A DNA stretch of 64,000 nucleotides from Streptomyces lincolnensis (GCF_021173675.1 NZ_JAIHON010000003.1:434001-498000), one strand, 5' to 3'. Counted from the stretch's first letter, positions 46,715 through 55,955 are shown. Numbers and translations are program-made. The notes: generated by a model not told the origin, from the sequence alone.

Positions 46715-48858
46715 GAGCGGGCCCCCGCCAACGGCTCGCCGACGCGCTCGGAGTCGTCGAGCCGGGACGCGACGTACGGCGCCTCGGTGGTGGGGAGCGG
46801 GACGCGGGACCTGATCGCGCGCACGCACACCACCGCGGCGTTGGCCATCACGACCGCGACCAGCAGCAGGAACAGGACGATGAGGACGCCGTCGACGGTC
46901 GAGTTGGTGACCACGGTGTGCATGTCGTCGAGCGACTTCGCGGGCGGCAGCACCTGCCCGGCGTCGGTGGCGTCGGCGTACCGGGCGCGCTGGGCGAAGA
47001 AGCCGACCTTGGGGTCGTCGGAGAAGACCTTCTGCCAGCCCGCCGTGAAGGTCACCGCGACCACCCAGAGCAGCGGCACGCCGGGCACCCAGGCCCAGCG
47101 CAGTCGGCCGGACTTGATCAGGATCGTGGTGCAGACGGTGAGGGCGATCGCGGCGAGCAGCTGGTTGGCGATGCCGAAGAGGGGGAAGAGCTGGTTGATC
47201 CCGCCCAGCGGGTCGGTGGCCCCGGTGTACAGGAAGTAGCCCCACGCGGCCACGACGAGCGCGCTGCACAACCAGATGCCCGGCTTCCAGTTGACCCGGC
47301 CGAGGGGCTTGAACACATTGCCCAGCATGTCCTGGAGCATGAACCGCCCGACCCGGGTGCCCGCGTCGACCGTGGTCAGGATGAACAGCGCCTCGAACAT
47401 GATCGCGAAGTGGTACCAGAAGGCCTTCATCGCCGTACCGCCGAAGACCCCGGAGAAGATCTCCGACATGCCGACGGCGAGGGTGGGCGCACCGCCGGAG
47501 CGGGCGATCAGGGTTTGTTCCTCGACCGCCTTGGCAGCCTGCGTCAGCTGGTCGGGGGTGATGGTGAAGCCGAGTCCCGCCACGGCGTGCGAGGCCGATT
47601 CCGCCGTGGTGCCGAGGAGGGCCGCCGGGGCGTTCATCGCGTAGTACAGGCCGGGTTCGAGGGTGGCCGCGGCGATCAGCGCCATGATCGCGACGAACGA
47701 CTCCATCAGCATGGCGCCGTAGCCGATCAGCCGGACCTGGGACTCCTTCCGGATCAGTTTCGGGGTGGTGCCCGAGGCGACCAGGGCGTGGAATCCGGAC
47801 AGCGCCCCGCAGGCGATGGTGATGAACAGGAAGGGGAACAGGGACCCGGCGAAGACCGGCCCGGCGCCCGAGCCCGCGAACTGGCTCACCGCGTCCGCGC
47901 GCATCACGGGCGCGGCGACGACGACACCGACCGCGAGCAGCGCGATGGTGCCGATCTTCATGAACGTCGACAGGTAGTCGCGCGGCGCGAGCAGCATCCA
48001 CACCGGCAGCACGGATGCGACGAAGCCGTACCCGACCAGGCAGAAGGCCAGGGTCGTCGGGCTGAGCGTGAAGGTGCCGGCCAGCGAGGAGTTCTGCACC
48101 CAGCTGCCGCCGACGATCGCCAGGAGCAGCAGGGCCACGCCGATGAGGCTCGTCTCGACCACCCGGCCCGGCCGGATCCGGTGCATCCAGAAGCCCATGA
48201 ACAGGGCGATGGGCACGGTCATCGCGACCGAGAAGGTGCCCCAGGGGGAGTGCGCGAGGGCGTTGACCACGACCAGTGCCAGCACACCCAGCAGGATGAT
48301 CATGATGGCGAGGACGGCGACCAGGGCCGCGGCCCCGCCCGCCCGGCCGATCTCGTCCCGGGCCATCTGTCCCAGGGACGTGCCGTCCCGCCGCATCGAC
48401 AGGAACAGCACCACCATGTCCTGCACGGCCCCCGCGAAGATCACCCCGGCGACGATCCACAGCGTGCCCGGCAGGTAGCCCATCTGCGCGGCGAGCACCG
48501 GGCCCACCAGCGGCCCGGCGCCGGCGATCGCGGCGAAGTGGTGGCCGAGCAGCACCCGGCGGTCGGTGGGCTGGAAGTCGACGCCGTCCTCCAGCCGTTC
48601 GGCCGGGGTGGCCCGGCTGTCGTCGGGCTTCAGCACCCGGCGGGCGACGAACCGGGCGTAGAAGCGGTAGGCGATGGCATACGACCCGAGCGCGGCCAGC
48701 ACCAGCCAGATCGCGGAGATCCGCTCCCCGCGCGCCAGCGCCAGCACCCCCCAGGCGACGGCGCCGACCAGCGAGACGGCCGACCACAGAACAAGGGAGC
48801 GCATTCGTGATTTTTCCGGCACCGCCGGGTGGTTTTCGGGCAGGACGGACGTAGGCAT
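46711..48858 (-). CDS. cstA: CstA-family carbon starvation/pyruvate transporter
   Basis: A 715-residue membrane protein with about sixteen hydrophobic segments. It has the CstA landmarks VDFQPTDRRVLLGHHFAAIAGAGPLVGPVLAAQMGYLPG (residues 90-130) and GGINQLFPLFGIANQLLA. CstA proteins import pyruvate (and in some species peptides) during carbon starvation. The start at 48858 (MPTSVLPENHP) has AGGAG five bases upstream; longer versions begin in basic filler. It is co-translated with YbdD and divergent from a sodium:solute symporter gene. The intervening dyad with facing TTGAC boxes suggests reciprocal control. Confidence 0.93.
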   Translation of the reverse strand: MPTSVLPENHPAVPEKSRMRSLVLWSAVSLVGAVAWGVLALARGERISAIWLVLAALGSYAIAYRFYARFVARRVLKPDDSRATPAERLEDGVDFQPTDRRVLLGHHFAAIAGAGPLVGPVLAAQMGYLPGTLWIVAGVIFAGAVQDMVVLFLSMRRDGTSLGQMARDEIGRAGGAAALVAVLAIMIILLGVLALVVVNALAHSPWGTFSVAMTVPIALFMGFWMHRIRPGRVVETSLIGVALLLLAIVGGSWVQNSSLAGTFTLSPTTLAFCLVGYGFVASVLPVWMLLAPRDYLSTFMKIGTIALLAVGVVVAAPVMRADAVSQFAGSGAGPVFAGSLFPFLFITIACGALSGFHALVASGTTPKLIRKESQVRLIGYGAMLMESFVAIMALIAAATLEPGLYYAMNAPAALLGTTAESASHAVAGLGFTITPDQLTQAAKAVEEQTLIARSGGAPTLAVGMSEIFSGVFGGTAMKAFWYHFAIMFEALFILTTVDAGTRVGRFMLQDMLGNVFKPLGRVNWKPGIWLCSALVVAAWGYFLYTGATDPLGGINQLFPLFGIANQLLAAIALTVCTTILIKSGRLRWAWVPGVPLLWVVAVTFTAGWQKVFSDDPKVGFFAQRARYADATDAGQVLPPAKSLDDMHTVVTNSTVDGVLIVLFLLLVAVVMANAAVVCVRAIRSRVPLPTTEAPYVASRLDDSERVGEPLAGARS

Positions 48859-48940
48859 GGCGGCTCCTAGAAGGTGCGACAGGGCGGCGTGACATTCCGC
48901 CCGCTGTCGGTCTGTGCAAGAGTTGCCCACCCGCCGGAAC

Positions 48941-48990
48941 CGGTTGACAGCGAATTTCCAGCAGATTTTCCGCCGGTTTCCCGTCAACCG
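48941..48990. promoter_or_regulatory. Facing TTGAC boxes in an 8-bp inverted repeat (cstA / symporter)
   Basis: CGGTTGAC (48941-48948) is exactly mirrored by GTCAACCG (48983-48990). Each arm carries a TTGAC -35-like box, and the two boxes point toward each other across 34 bp of AT-richer DNA. Polymerases using them would overlap in the middle: one transcribes right into the symporter gene, the other left into cstA. The -10 elements are not clear. The repeat could equally be an operator. Confidence 0.5.
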
Positions 48991-49048
48991 AATGAGCCGT
49001 CCGCGCAACTACTCGGCGAGGGCACAGGCACACCAAGGACGGTGAACC

Positions 49049-50611
49049 ATGGCCGACGGCGCCATGACCGCGACGTTCCTCGCCGTGATCGGCGGGGCGT
49101 CGCTGCTCGCCGTGACCGCGCGCCGGCTGCACCCCGGCGACCGGCTGCCCTCCCTGGAGGGCTGGGCCCTGGCCGACCGGAGCCTCGGCCCGGTGTGGAC
49201 CTGGTTCCTGCTCGGCGGCACGATCTTCACCGCGTACACCTTCACCGCGGTCCCCGGGCTGGCCTACGGCAACGGCGCGCCCGCGTTCTTCGCGGTGCCG
49301 TACACGGTGATCGTCTGGCCGCTCGCCTTCGTCCTGCTGAGCCGCCTGTGGACGGTGGCCCGCCGGCACGGGTACATCACCGCCGCCGACTTCGTGCGGG
49401 GCAGATACGGTTCGCCGCCGCTGGCCCTGGTGGTCGCGCTGACCGGGATCCTCGCGACGATGCCGTATCTCGCCCTGCAACTGCTGGGCATCCGGGCGGT
49501 GCTGACCGCCGGGGGCGTGTATCCGCGTGGTGCGGGCGGGGACCTCGTGCTGGTGGCGCTGTTCGCGGGGCTCGCGGTGGCGACCTACCGGCACGGGCTG
49601 CGCGCTCCCACCGTGATCTCCGCGCTCAAGGCGGTGGCCGTCTTCGTCTCGCTCACCGCGGTGTGCTGGCTGGTCCTCGCCCGGCTCGGCGGCCCCGGCG
49701 CGGTCTTCGAGACGGCGGCCCGACGGCTCGGCGGGACGGACGTGGAGCACTCCGCGCTATTGCTGTCGCCCGCCCAGCAGCCCGCCTACGCGACCCTCGC
49801 CCTCGGCTCCGCCCTGGCCCTGCTGATGTACCCGCACGTCCTCACCGCCGGGTTCGCCGCCGACGGCCCGCGTACCCTGCGCAAGGTCTCCGTGGCGCTG
49901 CCGGCCTGGACCGGGCTGCTGGCCCTCTTCGGATTCCTCGGCGTGGCCGCGCTCGCCGCCGAGGTGCGGGCCCCGAGGGGCGGTGCCGAGGCCGCCGTGC
50001 CGATGCTGGTCGACCGGCTGATGCCGGCCCCGCTGGCCGGGCTGGTGTTCGCCGCGATCACCGTGGGGGCGCTGGTGCCCGCCGCCGTGATGTCCATCGC
50101 CGCCGCCACCAGCTTCGTACGCAATGTGTACGTCGAGTACGTCCACCCGACCGCGACGCCCAAACGGCAGGTGCGCATCGCCAAGGTGGTGTCGCTGACC
50201 GCGAAGGTGGGGGCGGTCGCGTTCGTGTTCGGGCTGCGCGACCAGGACGCGATCAACCTCCAGCTGCTCGGCGGTGTCTGGATCCTCCAGATCTTCCCGG
50301 CCGTCGCCCTCGGCCTGTTCACCTCCCGCCTGCACCCCCGGGCGCTGCTCGCCGGCTGGGCCGCCGGCATGGCCGCCGGGACCGTCCTGGTGGTGCGCGA
50401 GGGCTTCTCGTCCGTCGTCCCGATCGGCCTCGGCGGCCCGCCGGTGGAGATCTACGCCGGAATGGTCGCCCTGCTGCTCAACCTCACCGTCGCCGTCCTC
50501 GTCACCGCGGCCCTCGAACGCCTCGGGGTGCCGCGCGGCGCCGACCTCACCGACCTGCCGCCCCGCCTGGCCCTCAGGCGGCACCCCGAGACGGGAGCGA
50601 ACCACCCGTGA
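49049..50611 (+). CDS. Sodium:solute symporter family transporter
   Basis: A 520-residue membrane protein with about thirteen hydrophobic segments. SSS-family phrases: LEGWALADRSLGPVWTWFLLGG, RRHGYITAADFVRGRYGS, and the later SIAAATSFVRNVYVEYVHP. The closest-looking branch transports monocarboxylates such as acetate, lactate or pyruvate. ATG 49049 or ATG 49064 could be the start. Its stop overlaps the ECF sigma gene by 4 bp (GTGA), an unusual coupling of a transporter with a sigma factor. It is divergent from cstA, another carboxylate importer. Confidence 0.87.
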   Translation: MADGAMTATFLAVIGGASLLAVTARRLHPGDRLPSLEGWALADRSLGPVWTWFLLGGTIFTAYTFTAVPGLAYGNGAPAFFAVPYTVIVWPLAFVLLSRLWTVARRHGYITAADFVRGRYGSPPLALVVALTGILATMPYLALQLLGIRAVLTAGGVYPRGAGGDLVLVALFAGLAVATYRHGLRAPTVISALKAVAVFVSLTAVCWLVLARLGGPGAVFETAARRLGGTDVEHSALLLSPAQQPAYATLALGSALALLMYPHVLTAGFAADGPRTLRKVSVALPAWTGLLALFGFLGVAALAAEVRAPRGGAEAAVPMLVDRLMPAPLAGLVFAAITVGALVPAAVMSIAAATSFVRNVYVEYVHPTATPKRQVRIAKVVSLTAKVGAVAFVFGLRDQDAINLQLLGGVWILQIFPAVALGLFTSRLHPRALLAGWAAGMAAGTVLVVREGFSSVVPIGLGGPPVEIYAGMVALLLNLTVAVLVTAALERLGVPRGADLTDLPPRLALRRHPETGANHP

Positions 50612-51195
50612 GACGCCGACCGACCCCGCCCCTCACGCTGCCGTCCCTACCCCCTCCCACGGACGCGGCCGAGGCGCTGGCCCCCGTGGTGAGCGACCCG
50701 GCCGACCTGGAGCGCGAGGCCGGCCTCGCCCGCCTGTTCGAGCTGCACTACGCCTCCATGCTGCGGCTGGCCGTGCTGCTCGGCGCGGACGACCCGGAGA
50801 ACGTCGTCGCCGAGGCGTACTACCAGATCTACCGCAAGTGGCGGCGGCTGCGGGACACCGAGGCGGCGGAGGCCTACCTGCGCTCCACCGTCTGCAATCT
50901 CACGCGGATGCGCATACGGCACCTCCAGGTGGCCCGCCGGCACGTGGAGAACCCGCCGGAGGAACTCGTCGCCTCGGCCGAGAGCACCGCCCTGCTGCGC
51001 GAGGACCAACGCGTCCTGATCGACGCGCTCCAGCACCTGCCCGCCCGGCAGCGCGAGGCGCTCGTGCTGCGCCACTGGCTCGGCCTGAAGGAGAGCGAGA
51101 TCGCCGCCGCGATGGGCATCTCCTGCGGCTCGGTCAAGACCCACACCTCACGCGGCATCGCCGCACTGGGCCAGGCGATGGAGGCCCGGCGATGA
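50608..51195 (+). CDS. ECF-type RNA polymerase sigma factor (SigE-family)
   Basis: A 195-residue sigma-70 relative with only regions 2 and 4. Region 2: LFELHYASMLRLAVLLGADDPENVVAEAYYQIYRKWRRL. Region 4: LPARQREALVLRHWLGLKESEIAAAMGISCGSVKTHTSRG. Region 2.4 and the linker (about residues 75-125) look short, as in the SigE-like actinobacterial group. The start is GTG 50608, overlapping the symporter stop. The stop overlaps the following membrane-protein gene by 4 bp. That small protein is the natural candidate for its membrane-bound regulator. Confidence 0.87.
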   Translation: MRRRPTPPLTLPSLPPPTDAAEALAPVVSDPADLEREAGLARLFELHYASMLRLAVLLGADDPENVVAEAYYQIYRKWRRLRDTEAAEAYLRSTVCNLTRMRIRHLQVARRHVENPPEELVASAESTALLREDQRVLIDALQHLPARQREALVLRHWLGLKESEIAAAMGISCGSVKTHTSRGIAALGQAMEARR

Positions 51196-51503
51196 ACCGT
51201 ATGGATCACGAGCACGGTGGCCTGCCTGAGGGCTCGGCGGCCGAGTCCCGCACCGAGCGGGAGCTGCGCGAGGCCCTGGAGGCCCTCGCCGGGGGAGTGC
51301 GGGCCGCCCCCGACGCCTATCGCACCGCCCGCGGCGACTGGCTCCGCCGCGAGCGCCGCCGCCGGCTCGTCCTCGCCGTCCTCATCACCGTGGTCTTCAC
51401 CCTGGCCACCCTGATCGGCCTGTGGGTCCTCAACCAGGCCCCGGCCGACCCCGGCGTCATCTTCTCGGGCACCGGGAGGACGGCCGACCTGGTGGACAGG
51501 TAG
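51192..51503 (+). CDS. Single-span membrane protein, possible anti-sigma factor
   Basis: A 103-residue protein. An acidic cytoplasmic part (ESRTERELREALEALAGGVRAAPDAYRTARGDW as residues 19-51) and a basic patch RRERRRR are followed by one membrane helix (LVLAVLITVVFTLATLIGLWVL) and a short outside tail. It lacks the zinc-binding HxxxCxxC of ZAS anti-sigma factors and I do not recognise the family. Its place directly after, and overlapping, the ECF sigma gene suggests that it tethers or inhibits that sigma factor. Confidence 0.6.
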   Translation: MNRMDHEHGGLPEGSAAESRTERELREALEALAGGVRAAPDAYRTARGDWLRRERRRRLVLAVLITVVFTLATLIGLWVLNQAPADPGVIFSGTGRTADLVDR

Positions 51504-51528
51504 GGGCCGCGCGGTCGGAGGTCCCTCC

Positions 51529-51543
51529 ATACATAGGATGAGT
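51529..51543. promoter_or_regulatory. Upstream copy of the ATACA-type site
   Basis: ATACATAGGATGAGT, 28 bp upstream of the -35 box of the glycosidase-cluster promoter. It resembles the palindrome at 51604 and shares a 9-bp core (inverted) with the site before the GH95 gene at 13203. Confidence 0.4.
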
Positions 51544-51570
51544 CACCGACCGTCCTTCCTGTCATGCCTG

Positions 51571-51598
51571 TTGACATGCGCACGGTGAGTGCTAGGTT
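51571..51598 (+). promoter_or_regulatory. Near-consensus promoter of the glycosidase cluster
   Basis: TTGACA (51571-51576), a 16-bp spacer and TAGGTT (51593-51598) form the best vegetative-type promoter seen in this window. The predicted start site is about 51605, some 43 bp before the first glycosidase gene. Confidence 0.75.
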
Positions 51599-51603
51599 CC
51601 CCG

Positions 51604-51618
51604 ATACACCCGATGTAT
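51604..51618. promoter_or_regulatory. Operator palindrome at the predicted transcription start
   Basis: ATACA-CCCGA-TGTAT is a perfect 5-bp-arm dyad covering the predicted +1 of the promoter at 51571. Binding there would block initiation or escape. FadR/GntR-type regulators commonly use dyads of this shape; no regulator gene is adjacent. Confidence 0.6.
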
Positions 51619-51647
51619 TGAGGATCCGTCAGCGCTGGAGGACGAGG

Positions 51648-53975
51648 ATGACCTCGCACTCGGAGAAGCACTCCCCCCTGCCCAGAAGATCCTTACTCGG
51701 CACCGCGCTGGGCAGTGCCGCGGTGGCGGCCCTGCCCAGCGCGGCCGGCGCCGAGGAGCCCGCACAGCCGGGAGACAGTGGTGAAGCCGTAGCGGGTGGC
51801 AGACGCCCCTGGAGACTGCGCGACACGATGAGCGACGAGCAGGCCTGGGCCCGATTCCTGCGCGCCCAGGACCTGGTGTGGACCAGACTGCCCACCCGTT
51901 GGTACGAGGGGCCGTTCCTCGGCGACGGACTGCTCGGCAGCATGATCTACCAGGAGCCGGGCACCGACCGGATCCGCTTCACCGTCCAGCACGGCCGGGT
52001 CCAGGACCACCGGCCCGAGTTCGGCAGCGGCTGGGGCACCGCCCGCCTGCCGGTCGGACATCTCACGCTCGAACCGGCCGGCACGATCACCGCCGTCGAC
52101 TGGCGGCTGAGCCTGTGGAACGCCGAACTCACCGGCACGATCACCACCACCGCCGGCACGCTCACCCTCGCCGCCCTCATCCACGACGAGGTCCTGGCCG
52201 TCCGCGTGAGAGCCCAGGGCGACGAGCGGGCCACCTGGACCTTCCACCCCGCAGAGGCCATCAGCCCGCGCAGCCTCAGCGAGGCCCCGCCCGCCGGATA
52301 CACCCCCAATCCGCCCTGGACCTCCAGGACGTCCGCCGACGGCACCGAGCTGGTGCTCCAGCCCCTCACCGGCGGCGGCCAGACCGCCACCGCCCACCGG
52401 CGCACGGGCGACGATCTTCTGCTCAGCGTCGGCCACAGCTTCCCCTCCGACACGGCGGCGGAGGCCGCGGCCCTGCGCAATCTGCGGCGCGGGACGTCGT
52501 ACACCGCGCTCAGACGGCCGCACACCCGCTGGTGGCACGCCTTCTACCCCAAGAGCTTCGTCTCCTTCCCCGACCAGCGGCTGCAGAGCTTCCACTGGAT
52601 CCAGCTCTACAAGGTCGCCTCGGCCAGCCGCGCGGGCGGCCCGGTCATGGCCACCTCCGGGCCCTGGCTGGAGCCCACGCCCTGGCCCGCGGTGTGGTGG
52701 AATCTCAACGTCCAGCTGGAGTACTGGATCGTCCACGGCTCCAACCACCTGGAACTCGACTCCCTGGCCACCACCGTGCGGCAGAACCAGGAACAGCTCG
52801 TCGCCAATGTCCCCGCCGCCTACCGGGCGGACAGCGCCGGCGTCGGCCGCAGCTCCGACATGTTCGCCACCCGGAGCGTGGGCCGGCCGGGCACCGGCGC
52901 CGAGACCGGCGACCTCACCTGGGCCCTGCACAACGTCTGGCTGTCCTACCGGCACTCCATGGACCGGTCCCTGCTGCGCGACACGGTCTTCCCCGTCCTG
53001 CGCCGGGCCATCAACTACTACCTGCACTTCCTCACCCAGGGCAGCGACGGCCGACTCCACCTGCCGAGCACGCTCTCGCCCGAGTACCCGGTCGTGCCGC
53101 CCCAGGACACCACCTACGACCTGGCCCTGATCCGCTGGGGCTGCCACGCACTCATCGAGTCCGCCGAACTGCTCGGCATCGACGACGAGTTGATCCCGCG
53201 CTGGCAAGAAGTGCTGGCCCGGCTCACGCCCTACCCGGTCGACGACAACGGCTTCATGATCGGCGCCGACACCCCCTACGCCCAGTCCCACCGGCACTAC
53301 TCGCACCTGCTGATGGTGTATCCGCTGTACCTCGTCACCTGGGACCTGCCCGAGCACCGCGAACTGATCACGAAGTCGGTGGCCCACTGGCAGGCGCTGA
53401 GCAGCGCCCACCGCGGCTACAGCTACACCGGGGCCGCCTCGATGTACGCGACGACCGGCGACGGCGACACCGCGCTCACCTATCTGCGGAAGTTCTTCGA
53501 CCCCACCACCCGATATCCCTGCCGCCCCAACACGCACTACACCGAGGCCGGTCCGGTCATCGAGACCCCGCTGTCCGCCTCGCAGTCCCTGCACGACATG
53601 TTCTGCCAGAGCTGGGGCGGCGTGATCCGAATCTTCCCGGCCGTCCCGTCCGCCTGGGCCGACGTCACCCTGCACGACTTCCGCACCCAGGGCGCCTTCC
53701 TGGTCACCGCCGTCCGCAGAGCCGGGACCACCCGGTTCATCCGGATCAAGAGCCTGGCGGGCGAGCCGCTCACGCTCCGCCACGGCCTCACCGGCGCCCT
53801 CACCGCCCTGCTGGACGACGGCACCCCCGCCCGCACCCGGGATCTCGGCGACGGCACCCTCGCCATCGACTTGCCGAAGGGCCGCGAGGTGCTCGTCCAC
53901 TCCGGCGCCCGTCCCGACCTCGTCGTCGCGCCCGTCGCCGTCGCGGAACCGGGCCCGGCCTGGGGACTGCCGTAA
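51648..53975 (+). CDS. Divergent GH95-like glycoside hydrolase, Tat-exported
   Basis: A 775-residue exported protein. PLPRRSLLGTALGSAAVAAL is a Tat signal. An N-terminal beta region (WYEGPFLGDGLLGSMIYQEP) and an (alpha/alpha)6 region follow. Compared with the GH95 enzyme at 13231, the asparagine pair is kept (WNLNVQLEYW) and so is the acid (STLSPEYPVV). The position of the assisting aspartate appears to be glutamate (PVIETPLSASQSLHD in place of QIDGNFGATAG). That makes its activity uncertain: fucosidase, alpha-L-galactosidase or another deoxy-sugar. ATG 51648 has GGAGG eight bases upstream. It is first in a run with GH97 and GH88 genes. Confidence 0.8.
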   Translation: MTSHSEKHSPLPRRSLLGTALGSAAVAALPSAAGAEEPAQPGDSGEAVAGGRRPWRLRDTMSDEQAWARFLRAQDLVWTRLPTRWYEGPFLGDGLLGSMIYQEPGTDRIRFTVQHGRVQDHRPEFGSGWGTARLPVGHLTLEPAGTITAVDWRLSLWNAELTGTITTTAGTLTLAALIHDEVLAVRVRAQGDERATWTFHPAEAISPRSLSEAPPAGYTPNPPWTSRTSADGTELVLQPLTGGGQTATAHRRTGDDLLLSVGHSFPSDTAAEAAALRNLRRGTSYTALRRPHTRWWHAFYPKSFVSFPDQRLQSFHWIQLYKVASASRAGGPVMATSGPWLEPTPWPAVWWNLNVQLEYWIVHGSNHLELDSLATTVRQNQEQLVANVPAAYRADSAGVGRSSDMFATRSVGRPGTGAETGDLTWALHNVWLSYRHSMDRSLLRDTVFPVLRRAINYYLHFLTQGSDGRLHLPSTLSPEYPVVPPQDTTYDLALIRWGCHALIESAELLGIDDELIPRWQEVLARLTPYPVDDNGFMIGADTPYAQSHRHYSHLLMVYPLYLVTWDLPEHRELITKSVAHWQALSSAHRGYSYTGAASMYATTGDGDTALTYLRKFFDPTTRYPCRPNTHYTEAGPVIETPLSASQSLHDMFCQSWGGVIRIFPAVPSAWADVTLHDFRTQGAFLVTAVRRAGTTRFIRIKSLAGEPLTLRHGLTGALTALLDDGTPARTRDLGDGTLAIDLPKGREVLVHSGARPDLVVAPVAVAEPGPAWGLP

Positions 53976-53999
53976 AGCCACACACCTCGGAGGGTTCAC

Positions 54000-55892
54000 A
54001 TGGCTGTTCCGATCAGAACCGCGGTCGCCGGGCTCTGCGCCGGGCTGGTCGCCACGCTCCTCACCACCGGTCCGGCGCAGGCCGAGCCGCCGCACGATCA
54101 TGCCTGGGCCGTCTCGACCTCGGCCCACGCACCCCGCGCACGGATATCCCTGGACGACACCACCGGCACGCTGAGCCTCGCGGTGTCCCGGGACGGCCGT
54201 ACGGTCATCGAGCCGTCGCCCGTCGGCATCGTCACCGAACAGGCCGACCTGTCCAGGGAGTTGCGCTTCCTGCACCGCAAGGACCGCCGCATCGAGGAGC
54301 GTTACCGCACCAAGTCCGGCAAACGGGTGGAGCGCACGGTCCGGATGAACGAGACCCGGCTGTCGTTCGCCACCGCCCAGGGCGCCCGCCTCGACCTCGT
54401 GGTCCGCGCCTCCGCCGACGGCGTCGCCTACCGATACGTCCTTCCCGCCGGCCACGGCGATGTCCTGGGGGAGACCTCCGCGTTCACCCTGCCGTCCGAC
54501 GCGAGCGCCTGGCTGAGCACCTACCGGCCCGACAACGAGGGGCAGTTCGCCCAGTACACCGCCGCTACCGCACCCACCGGCGCCTACTCGCCCCAGGCGC
54601 TGTTCGCGACCGACGGCGGCTACACCCTGCTCGCCGAATCCGACCTCACCGGCGCGTACTCCGGCGCCCGGCTCACCCACGAGCAGGGCAGCGGCGCCTA
54701 CCGGGTCAGGCTCGCCGACGACCGCGTCCGCACCGACGGCCCGCTCGCCACCCCCTGGCGGGCCATGGTCACCGGCGACCTCGCCACCGTCACCCGGTCC
54801 ACCTTCACCGACGACCTCGCCCCCGCCTCCAAGGTCCGCGACACGTCCTGGATCCGCCCCGGCACCGTGCTGTGGACCTGGCTCGCCGGCGGCCGTGAAG
54901 CGGGCCAGAGCCTCGCGGCGCAGAAGGCCTACGTCGACTACGCCGCCGAACGGGGCTGGCCCTACGAGGCCGTCGACGCGGGCTGGTACTTCAAGCCCGG
55001 CGAGTGGGACACCACCGACCCGGACTGGCAGACCACCAGCTGGATGCCTGAACTGGTCGACCACGCGCGCGCCAAAGGTGTCGGCATCATCGTCTGGATC
55101 CACCAACGAGAACTGGACACAGCCGCAGAACGCGCGCAATGGCTGCCGACCCTGGAGCGATGGGGCGTCAAGGGCGTCAAGATCGACTTCATGGACTCCG
55201 AGGCGCAGTCCATGCTCCAGTGGTACGACGCGATCCTCGCGGACACGGCCGCCCACCACCTCATGATCGACTTCCACGGCTCCACGATCCCCAAGGGCAT
55301 GCAGCGCACCTGGCCGCAGGTCATGACCCTGGAGGGCGTTGCCGGCGAGGAGAAGCGCACCAACACCGCCGCCCACCTCACCGCCCTGCCCTTCACCCGC
55401 AACGTCATCGGCTCCATGGACTTCACCCCCGGCGCCTTCCAGCGCGTCGGCCTGCGCCCCAACTCCGACGCGGCCGAGACCGGACTCGCCGTCACCTACG
55501 AGTCGGGCCTGCAGATGTACGCCGGCACGCCCGAGTCGTACGACGCCCGTCCCCTCGCCCGCGCCTTCTACGACCAGCTCCCCGCCGCCTGGGACGACAC
55601 CCGCCTCCTCGCCGGGCGGCCCGGCCAGGAAGCCGTTCTCGCCCGGCGCGCCGGTGACCGCTGGTTCCTGGGCGGGGTCTACGCCGGTGCCGCCCGGACG
55701 GCCGACGTGCCGCTGACCGTCGGGCCCGGGAAGTGGCTGGTGGAGACGATCAAGGACGGCGCCGACGGCCTCGTCCAGGACCGGCAGGTCCTGCGCGGCG
55801 GCGACACCCTGCGCGTCGACGTCGTCGCGGGCGGCGGCTTCGCCGGAATCGCCTGCCCCTGGCGTCCGGGCGTCGGCACCTGCCACCGCTGA
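54000..55892 (+). CDS. GH97 glycoside hydrolase, probably retaining alpha-galactosidase type
   Basis: A 630-residue exported enzyme. The Sec-type signal ends near PAQAEP (residue 29). The GH97 N-terminal beta-sandwich (to about residue 280) is followed by the barrel (SWIRPGTVLWTWLAGGREAGQ; PYEAVDAGWYF) and the C-terminal beta domain. D396 in GVKIDFMDSEAQ sits where the nucleophile of the retaining GH97 alpha-galactosidases lies. Inverting SusB-type glucosidases use glutamates instead, which argues for the retaining branch. It starts 24 bp after the GH95-like gene and probably shares its promoter. The substrate side chain is inferred. Confidence 0.88.
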   Translation: MAVPIRTAVAGLCAGLVATLLTTGPAQAEPPHDHAWAVSTSAHAPRARISLDDTTGTLSLAVSRDGRTVIEPSPVGIVTEQADLSRELRFLHRKDRRIEERYRTKSGKRVERTVRMNETRLSFATAQGARLDLVVRASADGVAYRYVLPAGHGDVLGETSAFTLPSDASAWLSTYRPDNEGQFAQYTAATAPTGAYSPQALFATDGGYTLLAESDLTGAYSGARLTHEQGSGAYRVRLADDRVRTDGPLATPWRAMVTGDLATVTRSTFTDDLAPASKVRDTSWIRPGTVLWTWLAGGREAGQSLAAQKAYVDYAAERGWPYEAVDAGWYFKPGEWDTTDPDWQTTSWMPELVDHARAKGVGIIVWIHQRELDTAAERAQWLPTLERWGVKGVKIDFMDSEAQSMLQWYDAILADTAAHHLMIDFHGSTIPKGMQRTWPQVMTLEGVAGEEKRTNTAAHLTALPFTRNVIGSMDFTPGAFQRVGLRPNSDAAETGLAVTYESGLQMYAGTPESYDARPLARAFYDQLPAAWDDTRLLAGRPGQEAVLARRAGDRWFLGGVYAGAARTADVPLTVGPGKWLVETIKDGADGLVQDRQVLRGGDTLRVDVVAGGGFAGIACPWRPGVGTCHR

Positions 55893-55955
55893 GCGGGACG
55901 AAAGTTGCCGCGGGGGCCAACTCCCTTTCATTTTCGTCCACTTGGAGGGACGCGC

